A DNA stretch of 64,000 nt from Thermus thermophilus HB8 (GTDB taxonomy: Bacteria > Deinococcota > Deinococci > Deinococcales > Thermaceae), in contig NC_006461.1 in assembly GCF_000091545.1 (NCBI RefSeq), forward strand, positions 916,704 through 980,703, in the 5' to 3' direction. Shown here in pieces: positions 23,821 to 32,287 of this stretch. The notes below the pieces were generated by a model. It was not told the DNA's origin. It saw only the letters and a list, made by a program, of their open reading frames with translations, and searched no databases. A program made the translations under genes and the position numbers. The first letter of the stretch is position 1; each line of letters starts with the position of its first letter.

Positions 23821-25215
23821 GTACTCCAAAAGGCCCCACTTCCCCCCTTCCCGGCCGAGCCCCGAGCGCTTCACGCCGCCAAAGGGGGCCTGCGGGGTGG
23901 AGGGCACGCCGTCGTTCACCCCCACGATGCCGTACTCCAGGGCCTCCGCCACCCGGAAGGCCCGGGAGAGGTCCCGGGTGAAGACGTAGGCGGCAAGCCC
24001 CACGGGGAAGCCGTTGGCCCAGCGCACCGCCTCCTCCTCCTCCCGGAAAACGGTGAGGGGGGCCACCGGGCCAAAGGTCTCCTCCCGGAAGAGGAGGCTC
24101 TCCGGCTTCACGTCTAAAAGCACCGTGGGGGCGAAGAAGAGCCCCTTGGCCTCCCCTCCCGCCACGAGCCTCGCCCCCTTGGCGAGGGCGTCCTCCACGT
24201 GGGTCCGCACCTTCCTAAGGGCAGCCTCGTTCACCAGGGGGCCGATGTCCGTCTCCTCCGAGAGGGGGTCCCCCACCTTCAGGGCCTGGACCCTCCGGGC
24301 GTAGGCCTCGGCGAAGGCCTCGGCCACCTCCGCCTGGACGAAGATCCGGTTGGCGGCCACGCAGGACTCCCCAGCGTTGCGGAACTTGGCCCGAAGCGTC
24401 TCCTCCACCGCCCTATCCAGGTCGGCGTCGGCGAAGACCAAAACGGGCGCCCCGCCCCCAAGCTCCAAGGAGACCCGCTTCAGGGTCTTGGCCGCCTCCT
24501 CGTAGAGCCTCACCCCCACCTCGGTGCTCCCCGTGAAGGTGAGCTTGCGGACCCTTTCGTCCTCCAGGAAGGGGCGGGAGACCTCGGCGGGCCTGGAGGT
24601 GGGGAGGACCTGGAAGACCCCAGGGGGGCCCCCCGCCTCCAGGAAGAGCTTGGCCAGGTAGAGGGCGGTGAGGGGGCTCTCCTCCGCGGGCTTCAGCACG
24701 AAGGTGCACCCCGCCGCCAAGGCCGGGGCCACCTTGCGGGTCACCATGGCCGCGGGGAAGTTCCAGGGGGTGATGCCGTAGACCGGCCCCACGGGCTCGT
24801 AGCGCACCAGGATCCGCTTGTGGGGAAACTGGGAGGGGACCGTCTCCCCGTAGACCCGCTTCGCCTCCTCGGCGTACCACTCCACGAACCCCGCGGCGTA
24901 GGCCACCTCGGCCCTCCCCTCCTTGAGGGGCTTCCCCATCTCCAGGGCCATGAGCCGGGCGAGGGGCTCCTTGTGCTCTAGGATGCGCTCGTACCAGCGC
25001 CTGAGGACCTGGGCCCGTTCGTAGGCCGTGGCCCGGCTCCAGGCGGGGAAGGCCAAAACCGCCTCCTCCAAGGCCTCCCGCGCCTCCTCCTCCCCGCAGT
25101 CCGCCACCTCGGCCACCCGCTCCCCCGTGGCCGGAGAGACCACGGGGAACCTCCGCGCCAAGCGCCGCCACGCCCCGCCGATGAGGGCCTCCGTGGGTGC
25201 TTCCTTGACCTCCAT
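23788..25215 (-). CDS. NAD(P)-dependent aldehyde dehydrogenase, succinate-semialdehyde type
   Basis: A 475-residue ALDH. Family blocks: PVGPVYGITPWNFPAAMVTR (cofactor pocket), GSTEVG (nucleotide-binding loop), catalytic Glu in LELGGGAPVLVF and nucleophile Cys in NAGESCVAANRIFV. The closest general match is GabD. The 3' end overlaps the preceding response-regulator gene tail to tail. Confidence 0.82.
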   Translation of the reverse strand: MEVKEAPTEALIGGAWRRLARRFPVVSPATGERVAEVADCGEEEAREALEEAVLAFPAWSRATAYERAQVLRRWYERILEHKEPLARLMALEMGKPLKEGRAEVAYAAGFVEWYAEEAKRVYGETVPSQFPHKRILVRYEPVGPVYGITPWNFPAAMVTRKVAPALAAGCTFVLKPAEESPLTALYLAKLFLEAGGPPGVFQVLPTSRPAEVSRPFLEDERVRKLTFTGSTEVGVRLYEEAAKTLKRVSLELGGGAPVLVFADADLDRAVEETLRAKFRNAGESCVAANRIFVQAEVAEAFAEAYARRVQALKVGDPLSEETDIGPLVNEAALRKVRTHVEDALAKGARLVAGGEAKGLFFAPTVLLDVKPESLLFREETFGPVAPLTVFREEEEAVRWANGFPVGLAAYVFTRDLSRAFRVAEALEYGIVGVNDGVPSTPQAPFGGVKRSGLGREGGKWGLLEYLEVKYVSFGL

Positions 25216-25262
25216 ACCTTAAGCCTACCCGAGGAAAGCGCCCCCCACCGTAACGCGGCCCC

Positions 25263-25440
25263 TTAGATCCGGAAGACCTTAGGGGGAAAAAGGCCCTGAG
25301 GACCACCTCCCCGGGCCTGGGCCGGCCTTCCAGCCAGGCCACGCCCCCCTTCTTGAAGAGGAAGCGTTCCGCCAGGGCCTCCCGGGCCGCGTCCTTAAGG
25401 CCCCGGACCACCTTGCGGCCCGGGCCGCCGCCTTCCGGGC
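25263..25440 (-). pseudogene. Unrecognised gene remnant with frameshift
   Basis: On the minus strand a protein-like piece reads KVVRGLKDAAREALAERFLF, KKGGVAWLEGRPRPGEVVLR and AFFP. Around TTTTTCCCCC the frame that gives a natural end (PKVFRI, stop at 25265) differs by one register from the frame before it. No start or upstream body remains. I do not recognise the family. It abuts, on the opposite strand, the ppk relic. Confidence 0.35.
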
Positions 25441-25666
25441 CGGGGGGGAGTGGCGGGTCTACCTCACCAGCGCCGACGCCATGCCCCGCAACTTCCAGAA
25501 CCGCTTTGAGCTCCTCTTCCCCGTCCTGAACAAGGAGGCCAAGAAGAAGGTCCTCAAGGTGCTCAAGCGCCAGGTCCGGGACGACCGCAACAGCTTCCTC
25601 CTCACCCCCGAGGGAGAGGAGCGCCTCTGGGGAGGCCGCCACGACGCCCAGCACCTGGAGCTATGA
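25410..25666 (+). pseudogene. ppk1: 3' remnant of polyphosphate kinase 1
   Basis: The plus strand encodes FRAGGEWRVYLTSADAMPRN and FQNRFELLFPVLNKEAKKKV, then about 40 more residues to the stop at 25666. This corresponds to the C-terminal end of Ppk1 (the VYLSSADWMxRNLxxRxELxFPV block). The other 600 or so residues, including both catalytic histidines, are absent. It is a truncated relic next to the addA gene on the opposite strand. Confidence 0.65.
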
Positions 25667-28234
25667 GGGGAGGGCCGCCAAGGCCTCCTCAAGCTCCGCC
25701 TCGCCGAAGGCGTGGACCCGCCCGGCGCGCAGGTAGACGAGCCGGGCCTCGGCCCTCACCCCCCAGGCCTCGAGGAGGGCCCGCCGGTAGAGGGCGAGCT
25801 GGAGGCGGTAGGCCTCGGGCCGGACCTCCCGGTCCGTCTTGTAGTCGTCCAGGTACCAGCGGTCCCCCACCCGGTAGACCCGGTCCAGCACCCCGTGCCA
25901 GACCGTCCCCTTGAGGGGGAGGACGAGGGGAAGCTCCCGGTAATCCTCCGCCCGCTCCTCCAAAGCGGGAAGCTCCCGCCCCAGCATCCCCCGGTAGCGC
26001 CGAAGCAGGGCCCGGACCTCGGCCAAAAGCCGCTCCTTCTCCCCCTCGGCGAAGGGAAAGGCCACCTCCTGGTGGAGGAGGGCCCGCATGGCCCTCCCGT
26101 CCTCCGGGTCCAGGTCCCGGGCGAGGGCGTAGTGGACCAGGGTGCCGAGGGCGCGGGCGAACCCGGAGACGGCCTCCCCCTCCAAGGCCTCGGCGAGGGG
26201 CTTGGGCTCCGCCTTCAGGTGGGCGCTCGGGGAGTGGACGAGGGGGAGGGGCCTTGGGGGAAGGAGGTGCTCGGCGTAGGGGGCTGGAGGCCCTTCCCGC
26301 CTCGCGGCGGGCGCAGGACGGGGCGGCCTCCAGCCCTGGGGCACAGGGTGGCGCGCCACCAGGGGGTCCTGGCTTTCCGGGCCCAGGCCGAGCCTTTCCA
26401 GGGCCTGGGCCCAGGGGCTTTCCCGGCCCGAGCGGCTTCCGGTGACGAGGAGGACGTCCCGGGCCCGGGAGAGGGCCACGTAGAGGAGGCGGACCGCCTC
26501 CTCCCTCTGGGCCTGAGCAAGCCTTTGGGCGAGGTCCCGGTGGGCCCGCGTCCCCGCCACGGCCACCTCCCCCTCAGGCCCCACGAGGACCGGGGAGGCC
26601 GGGCCTGGCTCCCCTCGGGCCACGTCGTAGACGGCCACCACCGGCCACTCCAGCCCCTTGGCGGCGTGGACCGTGAGGAGGCCCACCCCTTCCCCACCCT
26701 CGGGAAGCTCGCTCGCCTCGGGGTCCAGGGCCCGGAGCCTGAGCCACTCCAGGAGGGCCTCCAGGTCGGGGAAGCGCTCCAGGCCCGCAAGGAGGAGGAG
26801 GGCGTCCAGGTTGGCCCGGGCCCGGGGGGAAAGCCGAGAAAGAAAGACCTCGTCCCGCACCAGGGCCTTGAGGGCCTCGAGGGGCCGCTTCCCGGCGAGG
26901 CCCCTCAGCCAGGCCACCCGGTCCCGCACCGCCTGGGGGAGGTAAGGAAGCGGGTCTTCCCGGAGGAGGGCCTCCTCCACCTCCCCAAGGTTGAGCCCCA
27001 CGAAGGGGCTTCGCAGAAAGGCGAGGAGGGAGCGGCGCTCCTCGGGCCCCGGGGGCCCCTCGAGGAGGGCGAGCCGCAGGGCGTGGTAAAGGTCCCGGAC
27101 CTCGAGGCGGTTGAAGAAGCTCTGCCCCCGGCGAAGGACGTAAGGCACGCCCCGGGCGCGGAAGGCCCGCTCCAAAAGGGGAAGGCTCGCGCGGCTCCGC
27201 ACCAAGACGGCCATCTCCCCGAAGGCGTAGCCCTCCGCCTTTAGGGCGAGGAGGCGGCGGGCGAGGAGGTCGGCCTCAAACCGCCTCCGCTCCTCAAGCC
27301 CCGCCCCCCCCTCCACCCAGTGGACCTCCACCCGGCCCTCGGCTTCCCTGGTGGGGCGCACCGCCACCCGCTCCCCCTCGGGGAAGAGGGCCACGAAGCG
27401 GTTCAGGAAAGCGGCCACCCTCCGGGCGTGGCGGCGGGTCTCGTCCAGGACCAAGACTTCCTCCGCCCGCCCCAGGGCCTCGCGGAAGACCTCCAGCCGG
27501 GCGTTGCGGAAGAGGTAGATGGACTGCTTCGGGTCCCCCACGGCCACCACCCGGGCCCCCGCCTCCTCCAGGGCCCGGAAGAAGCGCCCCTGGAGGGGGC
27601 TCGTGTCCTGGTACTCGTCCACGAGGACGTGGGGAAAGCGCTCCACCACCCGGGCGAGGGCCTGGGGGTGGCGGAGGAGGCGGAGGGCGAGGGCCTCGAG
27701 GTCCCCCGGGCCCAGGACCTCCTGGGCCCGGCGGCGGTACCGGGCCAGGGCCTCCGCGAAGAGGCGCACAAGCCCCTCCGCCCCCTCCAGAGGCCTAAAC
27801 GCCTCGGCCAGGGTCCGCCCCTGGTAGAGGCGGCGGAGGAAGGCCTCAAGCCCCGGGTCCTCCCCCAGGAGGTAGAGGAGGCTTCGCGCCTCCTCCAGGA
27901 AGAGGGCCTCGGCGAGGAGCTCGTCCACCACGGCGAAGTCCGGGTCCAGGGAGAGGAAGGGGGCCGCGTGGCGCAAGGCCTCCGCCATGAAGCCGTGGAT
28001 GGTGCCGAAGACCGCCCCGTGGACCTCCCGGACCGCCCCGCCAAGGCCCGGCTCCTCCCGGGCCAGGGCCTCCACCCCCTTCCTCGCCCGGGCCCGAAGC
28101 TCCTCCGCCGCCTTGCGGGTGAAGGTGACGGCGGCGATGCGCCGCAGGGGCACACCCCCCTTCACCAGGGCCAAAAGCTCCTCCACCAGGGTATGGGTCT
28201 TCCCCGTGCCCGCCGAGGCCACGTAGAGCTTCAC
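25661..28234 (-). CDS. addA: AddA-like UvrD-family helicase-nuclease
   Basis: An 857-residue superfamily 1 helicase with a RecB nuclease, acting with the preceding gene in processing double-strand breaks. Walker A is VASAGTGKTHTL at the N-terminus, motif II VLVDEYQDTSPLQGRFF (about 210), motif III AVGDPKQSIYLFR, motif V LTVHAAKGLEWPVV, motif VI LLYVALSRARDVLLV. The C-terminal nuclease has GVLDRVYRVGDRWYLDDYKTD followed by QLALYRRAL, so its metal-binding Asp and the YKT Lys are present. The GTG start at 28234 overlaps the upstream stop (GTGA). The domain order fits AddA; Thermus versions are diverged from the Bacillus proteins. Confidence 0.85.
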   Translation of the reverse strand: MKLYVASAGTGKTHTLVEELLALVKGGVPLRRIAAVTFTRKAAEELRARARKGVEALAREEPGLGGAVREVHGAVFGTIHGFMAEALRHAAPFLSLDPDFAVVDELLAEALFLEEARSLLYLLGEDPGLEAFLRRLYQGRTLAEAFRPLEGAEGLVRLFAEALARYRRRAQEVLGPGDLEALALRLLRHPQALARVVERFPHVLVDEYQDTSPLQGRFFRALEEAGARVVAVGDPKQSIYLFRNARLEVFREALGRAEEVLVLDETRRHARRVAAFLNRFVALFPEGERVAVRPTREAEGRVEVHWVEGGAGLEERRRFEADLLARRLLALKAEGYAFGEMAVLVRSRASLPLLERAFRARGVPYVLRRGQSFFNRLEVRDLYHALRLALLEGPPGPEERRSLLAFLRSPFVGLNLGEVEEALLREDPLPYLPQAVRDRVAWLRGLAGKRPLEALKALVRDEVFLSRLSPRARANLDALLLLAGLERFPDLEALLEWLRLRALDPEASELPEGGEGVGLLTVHAAKGLEWPVVAVYDVARGEPGPASPVLVGPEGEVAVAGTRAHRDLAQRLAQAQREEAVRLLYVALSRARDVLLVTGSRSGRESPWAQALERLGLGPESQDPLVARHPVPQGWRPPRPAPAARREGPPAPYAEHLLPPRPLPLVHSPSAHLKAEPKPLAEALEGEAVSGFARALGTLVHYALARDLDPEDGRAMRALLHQEVAFPFAEGEKERLLAEVRALLRRYRGMLGRELPALEERAEDYRELPLVLPLKGTVWHGVLDRVYRVGDRWYLDDYKTDREVRPEAYRLQLALYRRALLEAWGVRAEARLVYLRAGRVHAFGEAELEEALAALPS

Positions 28235-30441
28235 TCCTCCTCCTTCCGGCAAAGGTCGGCGAGGCCGCAGGCGTGGCAGTGGGGCCCGGGCCTCGGGGGA
28301 AAGGCGCCCCAGGACCGGAGGGCCTTCTCCAGAAGGGGCTCCACCTCCTTGAGGGCGGGAAGCGCATCCCCCTTGCGGTAAACCCCCTTCCCCACGGGCC
28401 TGGGCCTGCCCAGCCAGGGCCAGGCCCAAAGGTGAACGGCCTCCACGTCCTCCCGCTGAAGGAGGGCCTTGAGGGCGAGCCACTCCGTCCAGCGCCGCTT
28501 GGGGCTCAGGTCGGGCTCGGCCCCCTCGCCCAAGAGGCGGTAGAGGTGGACCGCCCGCCCCTCCCACCGCACCCCGTCCAGGCGGAGCCGGTAGCGCCGC
28601 CCGGGCCAGAGGACGTAAAGCCTCAGGCCCTGGAGGTGGGCCCCGTGGGCGCGAAGCCAGGGCCCCACCCGCCCGTCGGCGAAAAGCCCCCCCAAGGCCC
28701 CCAGGTCCACGGGGGAAGGCAGGGCGCGCCAGGGGCTTTCCTCCCCGTCCCGGAGGGGGTAGCGCTCCAGGTAAGCCCTAAAGGGACACTCCAAATAGCG
28801 GCGGAGGGCCTCCACGTGGGGCGGGGAGGCGGGCGAGGTGGGGTGGGCGGGGCGGAAGGGGGCCTGGGGCAGGGCCTCGAGGCGGCTCGCCGGGGGCAGG
28901 GCCTCGGGCCGCTCCCCCGCCGCCAAGGGCTCCACAGGCCCCCCGGGCCCGGCCTCGGGGTAGAGGAGGACCACCTCCTCCCCCCGGGTGGAAAGCTCCT
29001 CCAAAAACAAGGGGTCAAGCCCGCGAAGCCGCCGGGGAAGGCCCTTCAGGAGGCCCTGCTCCCGCAGGTCCTCCAGGAGGAAGTAGTCCTCCCGCTCCCC
29101 CAGGGTGTACCGGCCCGCCACCCACTCCAGCACGTAGGCCCTCCGGGCCCGCACCCCCGTGGCCCTCAAGGGGGGGAGGACGGCCACGCCCCGGCCCACC
29201 TCCGGGGGCAGAACCTCGTCCAGGAGGAGGCTCCGCCACCAGGCCAAAGGCTCGCCCCGGTCCACCCGGAGGGCCATGCGGAAGCGGGAGAGGAAGACCT
29301 CCTTGGCCTCCACCCCCAAGGCCTCCAAGGCCGCCTCGGCCCAGGCCTCGAGGTCGGGGCCCGGGGTGCGCAGGCGCAGGAAGGCCTCCCACTCCGCCTC
29401 CAAACCCTCCCGCTCCGCCAAGGCCCTTAGGGCCTCCTCCCCGGCAAGCCCGAGCCTCAGCGCCTTGCGCCCCAAAGCGGAAAAGCCCAGGGCAAGGAGG
29501 TCCCGCCCCGTGGGGAAGGGGTTGAGGAGGGCGAAGACCCGCTCCCCTTCTTCCGTCTCCGCCAGGGCGCGCTCCCGGCCGTCCTCGAGGGGAAGGCCGT
29601 ATTCGTCCTTAAGGAGCATGAGTCCCCCGATGCGCTCCGGCGGGGCCACCACGAGAACGTCCTCCGGGGCAAGCCCCTCCCCCCCGAGCGCCTTTGGCGC
29701 CAAGGCCCGCTTCAGGGCCCGGAGGAGGTAGCGGGCCTCCTCCACGGGGTTGGCGAGGCGGAAGACCCGGCGGGCGACCGGCCGGGCCTCGAGGACGCGG
29801 TGGGGGGTGCACCCCTCGGGGAGCACCTCCAGGGTAAGGAGGACGGGAACCCGTTCGGAAAGCCGCCGGAGGAAGCGGAGGTCCAAAGGCCCCACCTCCC
29901 GGAACCCGTCCACCACCACGAGGTCGGGCCAGGGGAAGAGGCGCAAGGGGGCTTTTAGGGCCCGGTGCCGGAAGTCGTCGTAGTCCAGGCTTCCCGCCTT
30001 CAGGCGCTCGTAGAGGCGGTAGACCCGCCTAAGCCGCCCGGCCTCCCCCTCCTTGGGCAGGGCGAAGGGGGAGATCCCGTACCGCTTCAGCTCGGCGATG
30101 GCCCGGGCGAAGAGCCGGGCCTCCCCCGGGGCCACGGGCCCCTCCCCGGCCCGGCGCAAGGCCTCCCCCACCAGGGCCACCCGCCCCGCTCCGGGAAGGA
30201 GGGGCTTAAGCCACCCCGCCTCGGCCAAAACCCGGTAGTAGAGGGCCTGGAAGGAGAGGAACTCCAGGCCCAAAAAGGCCCCTTCCTCCGAAAGCAGCCG
30301 GTAGACATAGGCCCGCTGGTGGGGAAGCCCCACCCAGAAGACGCGGCCCCGCCTCCCAAGGACCTCCAGGGCCCACGCCAGCGCCAGACGGGTCTTCCCC
30401 GAGGCGGGCGGCCCCTGGACGATATGGAGGCCGGGCTTCAT
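28231..30441 (-). CDS. addB: AddB-like partner subunit with iron-sulfur cluster motif
   Basis: A 736-residue partner of AddA. It keeps a P-loop (VQGPPASGKTRLALAWAL, residues 8-25) but lacks obvious other helicase motifs, as usual for AddB. Near the C-terminus YLECPFRAYLERYPL and the final CHACGLADLC supply four cysteines (one plus three) as in the AddB-type Fe-S nuclease. I do not see a DYKT-like metal/Lys motif between them (only YRLRLDGVRWEGRAVHLYRL), so the AddB nuclease may be inactive, leaving one nuclease in AddA. First gene of the pair, just before a GC-rich spacer. Confidence 0.75.
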   Translation of the reverse strand: MKPGLHIVQGPPASGKTRLALAWALEVLGRRGRVFWVGLPHQRAYVYRLLSEEGAFLGLEFLSFQALYYRVLAEAGWLKPLLPGAGRVALVGEALRRAGEGPVAPGEARLFARAIAELKRYGISPFALPKEGEAGRLRRVYRLYERLKAGSLDYDDFRHRALKAPLRLFPWPDLVVVDGFREVGPLDLRFLRRLSERVPVLLTLEVLPEGCTPHRVLEARPVARRVFRLANPVEEARYLLRALKRALAPKALGGEGLAPEDVLVVAPPERIGGLMLLKDEYGLPLEDGRERALAETEEGERVFALLNPFPTGRDLLALGFSALGRKALRLGLAGEEALRALAEREGLEAEWEAFLRLRTPGPDLEAWAEAALEALGVEAKEVFLSRFRMALRVDRGEPLAWWRSLLLDEVLPPEVGRGVAVLPPLRATGVRARRAYVLEWVAGRYTLGEREDYFLLEDLREQGLLKGLPRRLRGLDPLFLEELSTRGEEVVLLYPEAGPGGPVEPLAAGERPEALPPASRLEALPQAPFRPAHPTSPASPPHVEALRRYLECPFRAYLERYPLRDGEESPWRALPSPVDLGALGGLFADGRVGPWLRAHGAHLQGLRLYVLWPGRRYRLRLDGVRWEGRAVHLYRLLGEGAEPDLSPKRRWTEWLALKALLQREDVEAVHLWAWPWLGRPRPVGKGVYRKGDALPALKEVEPLLEKALRSWGAFPPRPGPHCHACGLADLCRKEEE

Positions 30442-30488
30442 AGCGGCTCCATTCTACCCGGCCCCCGGCGGAAGCCGCGGTGGGGAAC

Positions 30489-31035
30489 TTAGCGGGCGGC
30501 GTAGAGGGCGAGGGCGAGGAAGAGGAGGCCCCCTAGGCCGAGGACGAGGAGGGCCGCCCTGCGGCTTTTGGGAAGGAGGACGCCGAGGAGAAGCCCCGTG
30601 AGGCTGACCAAGGCGAGGAACAGGGCGGAGAGGTCTAGAAAGAGCTTCCACCCTCCGGGCGCGTCCCGCCCCTTGTGCAGGTCGTTGAGAACGGCCACGA
30701 GCCCGTAGTCGGTGACCACCATGCGGTAGGCCCCCGTCCTGGGGTCCACCTGGGCGTCGGCGGCGTAGCCGGGGGCGCGGAAGGAGATCCAGACCTCCTC
30801 CCCCGCCTCCCCGCGGTCGGCGACCCGCCCTCTGAGGCCCAAGGCCCTAAGGTCCTCCGCCAGGCGGAGCCAGTCCACGGACCCGCCCTCGAGGTAAGGG
30901 GCCCCGGGGAGGGTCCCGGAGAGCTTCCTCGGGGCTCCTTCCCCGAACCACTCCGGGTGGTTCAGGGTGAGGCCGGTGACGGCGAAGAAGAGGAGGGTGA
31001 GGAAGGCGAGGAGGGAGAGGTAGAGGGGGCTTCCA
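30489..31035 (-). pseudogene. PepSY-associated membrane protein lacking its 5' end
   Basis: The frame ending at 30489 encodes a transmembrane start YLSLLAFLTLLFFAVTGLTL followed by NHPEWFG, a PepSY-like part (AQVDPRTGAYRMVVTDYG, LNDLHKGRDAPGGWKLFLDL) and two C-terminal helices. This is a PepSY_TM-like inner-membrane protein often linked to iron or flavin redox genes. No ATG, GTG or TTG in this frame lies before the first helix; instead the frame runs into the apbE relic in another register, so the 5' end appears lost in a deletion. Confidence 0.65.
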
Positions 31036-31468
31036 CCAGGACCTCGGCCCGCCCAGGGCCCCTGCGGGCGAGGTCTCCTCCCAGGTTCACCAAGGCGGCC
31101 CTCGCCCCTGCCCTCAGGGCGGCCTCCGCCCCTTTGTCGGCGATGTACCCCTTGGCCAGGCCGTCCAGGTCCAGGGGCGCCAGGACCTCCACCTCCTCGC
31201 CCACGAAGCGGAAGGCCTCCCCGCCGTGGGCGGGCGCCGGGTGGAAGGCCCCGCCCGTGGCCTCCTTCAGCGCCAAGGCCGCGGCGAGGACCTCCCGCAT
31301 CTCTGGGCTCGGCCTCCCGCCCCCCTGGCGCACCAGGCGGGTGAGCTCGCTTTCCCGGTGGCGGCTGAAGACCGCCTCCAACCGCCTCACCTCCCGCAGC
31401 ACCGCCCCGAAGGCCCTCCGGGCCCGCCAGGGAGGGGCGAGGAGCTGCACCTCCAGGAAGCTTCCCAA
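31036..31468 (-). pseudogene. apbE: ApbE (FAD:protein FMN transferase) lacking its 3' end
   Basis: From a possible TTG at 31468 the frame reads MGSFLEVQLLAPPWRARRAF, LEAVFSRHRESELTRLV, ATGGAFHPAPAHGG, APLDLDGLAKGYIADKGAEA and AALVNLGGDLARRGPG, all typical ApbE blocks. It then stops resembling ApbE at about 31040, where the PepSY gene begins in another frame. The last third, with the metal-binding Asp and Thr residues, is missing. One of the TAAC boxes lies 57-71 nt upstream, so the unit was probably under the neighbouring two-component system. Confidence 0.7.
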
Positions 31469-31524
31469 AACCCCTTCTCACCTGGCCCCGTACCGGCCCA
31501 TGGAAGGGAGGGTAGGGCAGTCCG

Positions 31525-31539
31525 GTTAGACGGCCGTTA
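31525..31539 (-). promoter_or_regulatory. TAAC-N7-TAAC box 1 (toward apbE)
   Basis: On the minus strand TAAC occurs twice with an 11-bp period (TAACGGCCGTCTAAC). It lies upstream of the apbE/PepSY relic and near the response-regulator promoter. An 11-bp tandem repeat is the usual layout of OmpR/PhoB-class binding sites. Confidence 0.55.
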
Positions 31540-31562
31540 GGCGCCCGCACCTGGGTTTCGCA

Positions 31563-31578
31563 GCATGGGGTGGCCTCA
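31563..31578. repeat. 16-bp dispersed repeat, copy 1
   Basis: GCATGGGGTGGCCTCA, identical to 39133-39148. Here it sits between two TAAC boxes; the other copy forms the right arm of a hairpin. It may be a relic of a short repeat family. Confidence 0.4.
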
Positions 31579-31590
31579 GCGCCCCCAGGG

Positions 31591-31605
31591 TAACCCCCGC
31601 CTAAC
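31591..31605 (+). promoter_or_regulatory. TAAC-N7-TAAC box 2 (toward the response regulator)
   Basis: TAACCCCCGCCTAAC, 11-bp period. The box ends 10 nt before the -10-like CATACT (31616-31621), which itself is 6 nt before the GTG start at 31628, so it occupies the -35 region. Activation and autoregulation by the encoded regulator are likely. Confidence 0.6.
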
Positions 31606-31627
31606 CGGGCCGGGCCATACTGGAAGG

Positions 31628-32287
31628 GTGCAGGTGCTTCTTCTGGAGGACGAGCCCCGCCTGGGGCAGGCGGTGGCCCGGGCCCTCGCCGCCCAGGGCT
31701 ACGGGGTTCGCTGGGCCAGGAGCCTGGGAGAGGCCCGGGAGGCCTTCCTGGAGCTGGAGCCCGACCTCATGGTCCTGGACGTGCGCCTTCCCGAGGACGA
31801 GGACGGCGGCTTCCGCTTCGCAAAGGAGGCGCGGGAAGCGGGCTACAAGGGGCCCATCCTCTTCCTCACCGCCCGGGACGCCCTCGAGGACCGCGTCCAG
31901 GGCCTGGACCTGGGCGGGGACGACTACCTGGTGAAGCCCTTCCACCTGGAGGAGCTTTTGGCCCGGGTGCGGGCCCTCCTCCGCCGGGCCTCGGAGGTGA
32001 AGGCCTCCCGGGTGCGGCTTGGCCCCTTGGAGGTGGACCTGGCGGGGCGGGGGGTCTACCTGGCGGGCAGGCGGGTGGACCTCTCCCTGAAGGAGTTCGC
32101 GCTCCTGGAAACCCTCCTCCTCCACCCGGGCCGGGTCTTCGCCCCCGAGGAGCTCGCCGAGCGGGTCTTCGGCGACCCCGAGAAGGTGGGGGCGGTGAAG
32201 GTCTACGTCCACTACCTCCGGCAGAAGCTCTTCCCCGAGGTGGTGCGCACCGTGCCCGGAGGGTACCGGCTCGGCCATGAGCCTTAA
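31628..32287 (+). CDS. OmpR/PhoB-family response regulator
   Basis: A 219-residue regulator: REC domain with acidic EDE (7-9), phospho-acceptor Asp51 (LMVLDVRLPEDEDGGF), Thr in FLTARD and Lys in YLVKPF; then a winged helix (VDLSLKEFALLETLLLHPGR, EVVRTVPGGYRLG). I start it at GTG 31628, 6 nt after CATACT, because the REC domain begins there. It overlaps the histidine kinase gene by 11 nt. Probable targets are the efflux operon downstream, the apbE relic and itself, all carrying TAAC-N7-TAAC boxes. Confidence 0.9.
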   Translation: MQVLLLEDEPRLGQAVARALAAQGYGVRWARSLGEAREAFLELEPDLMVLDVRLPEDEDGGFRFAKEAREAGYKGPILFLTARDALEDRVQGLDLGGDDYLVKPFHLEELLARVRALLRRASEVKASRVRLGPLEVDLAGRGVYLAGRRVDLSLKEFALLETLLLHPGRVFAPEELAERVFGDPEKVGAVKVYVHYLRQKLFPEVVRTVPGGYRLGHEP

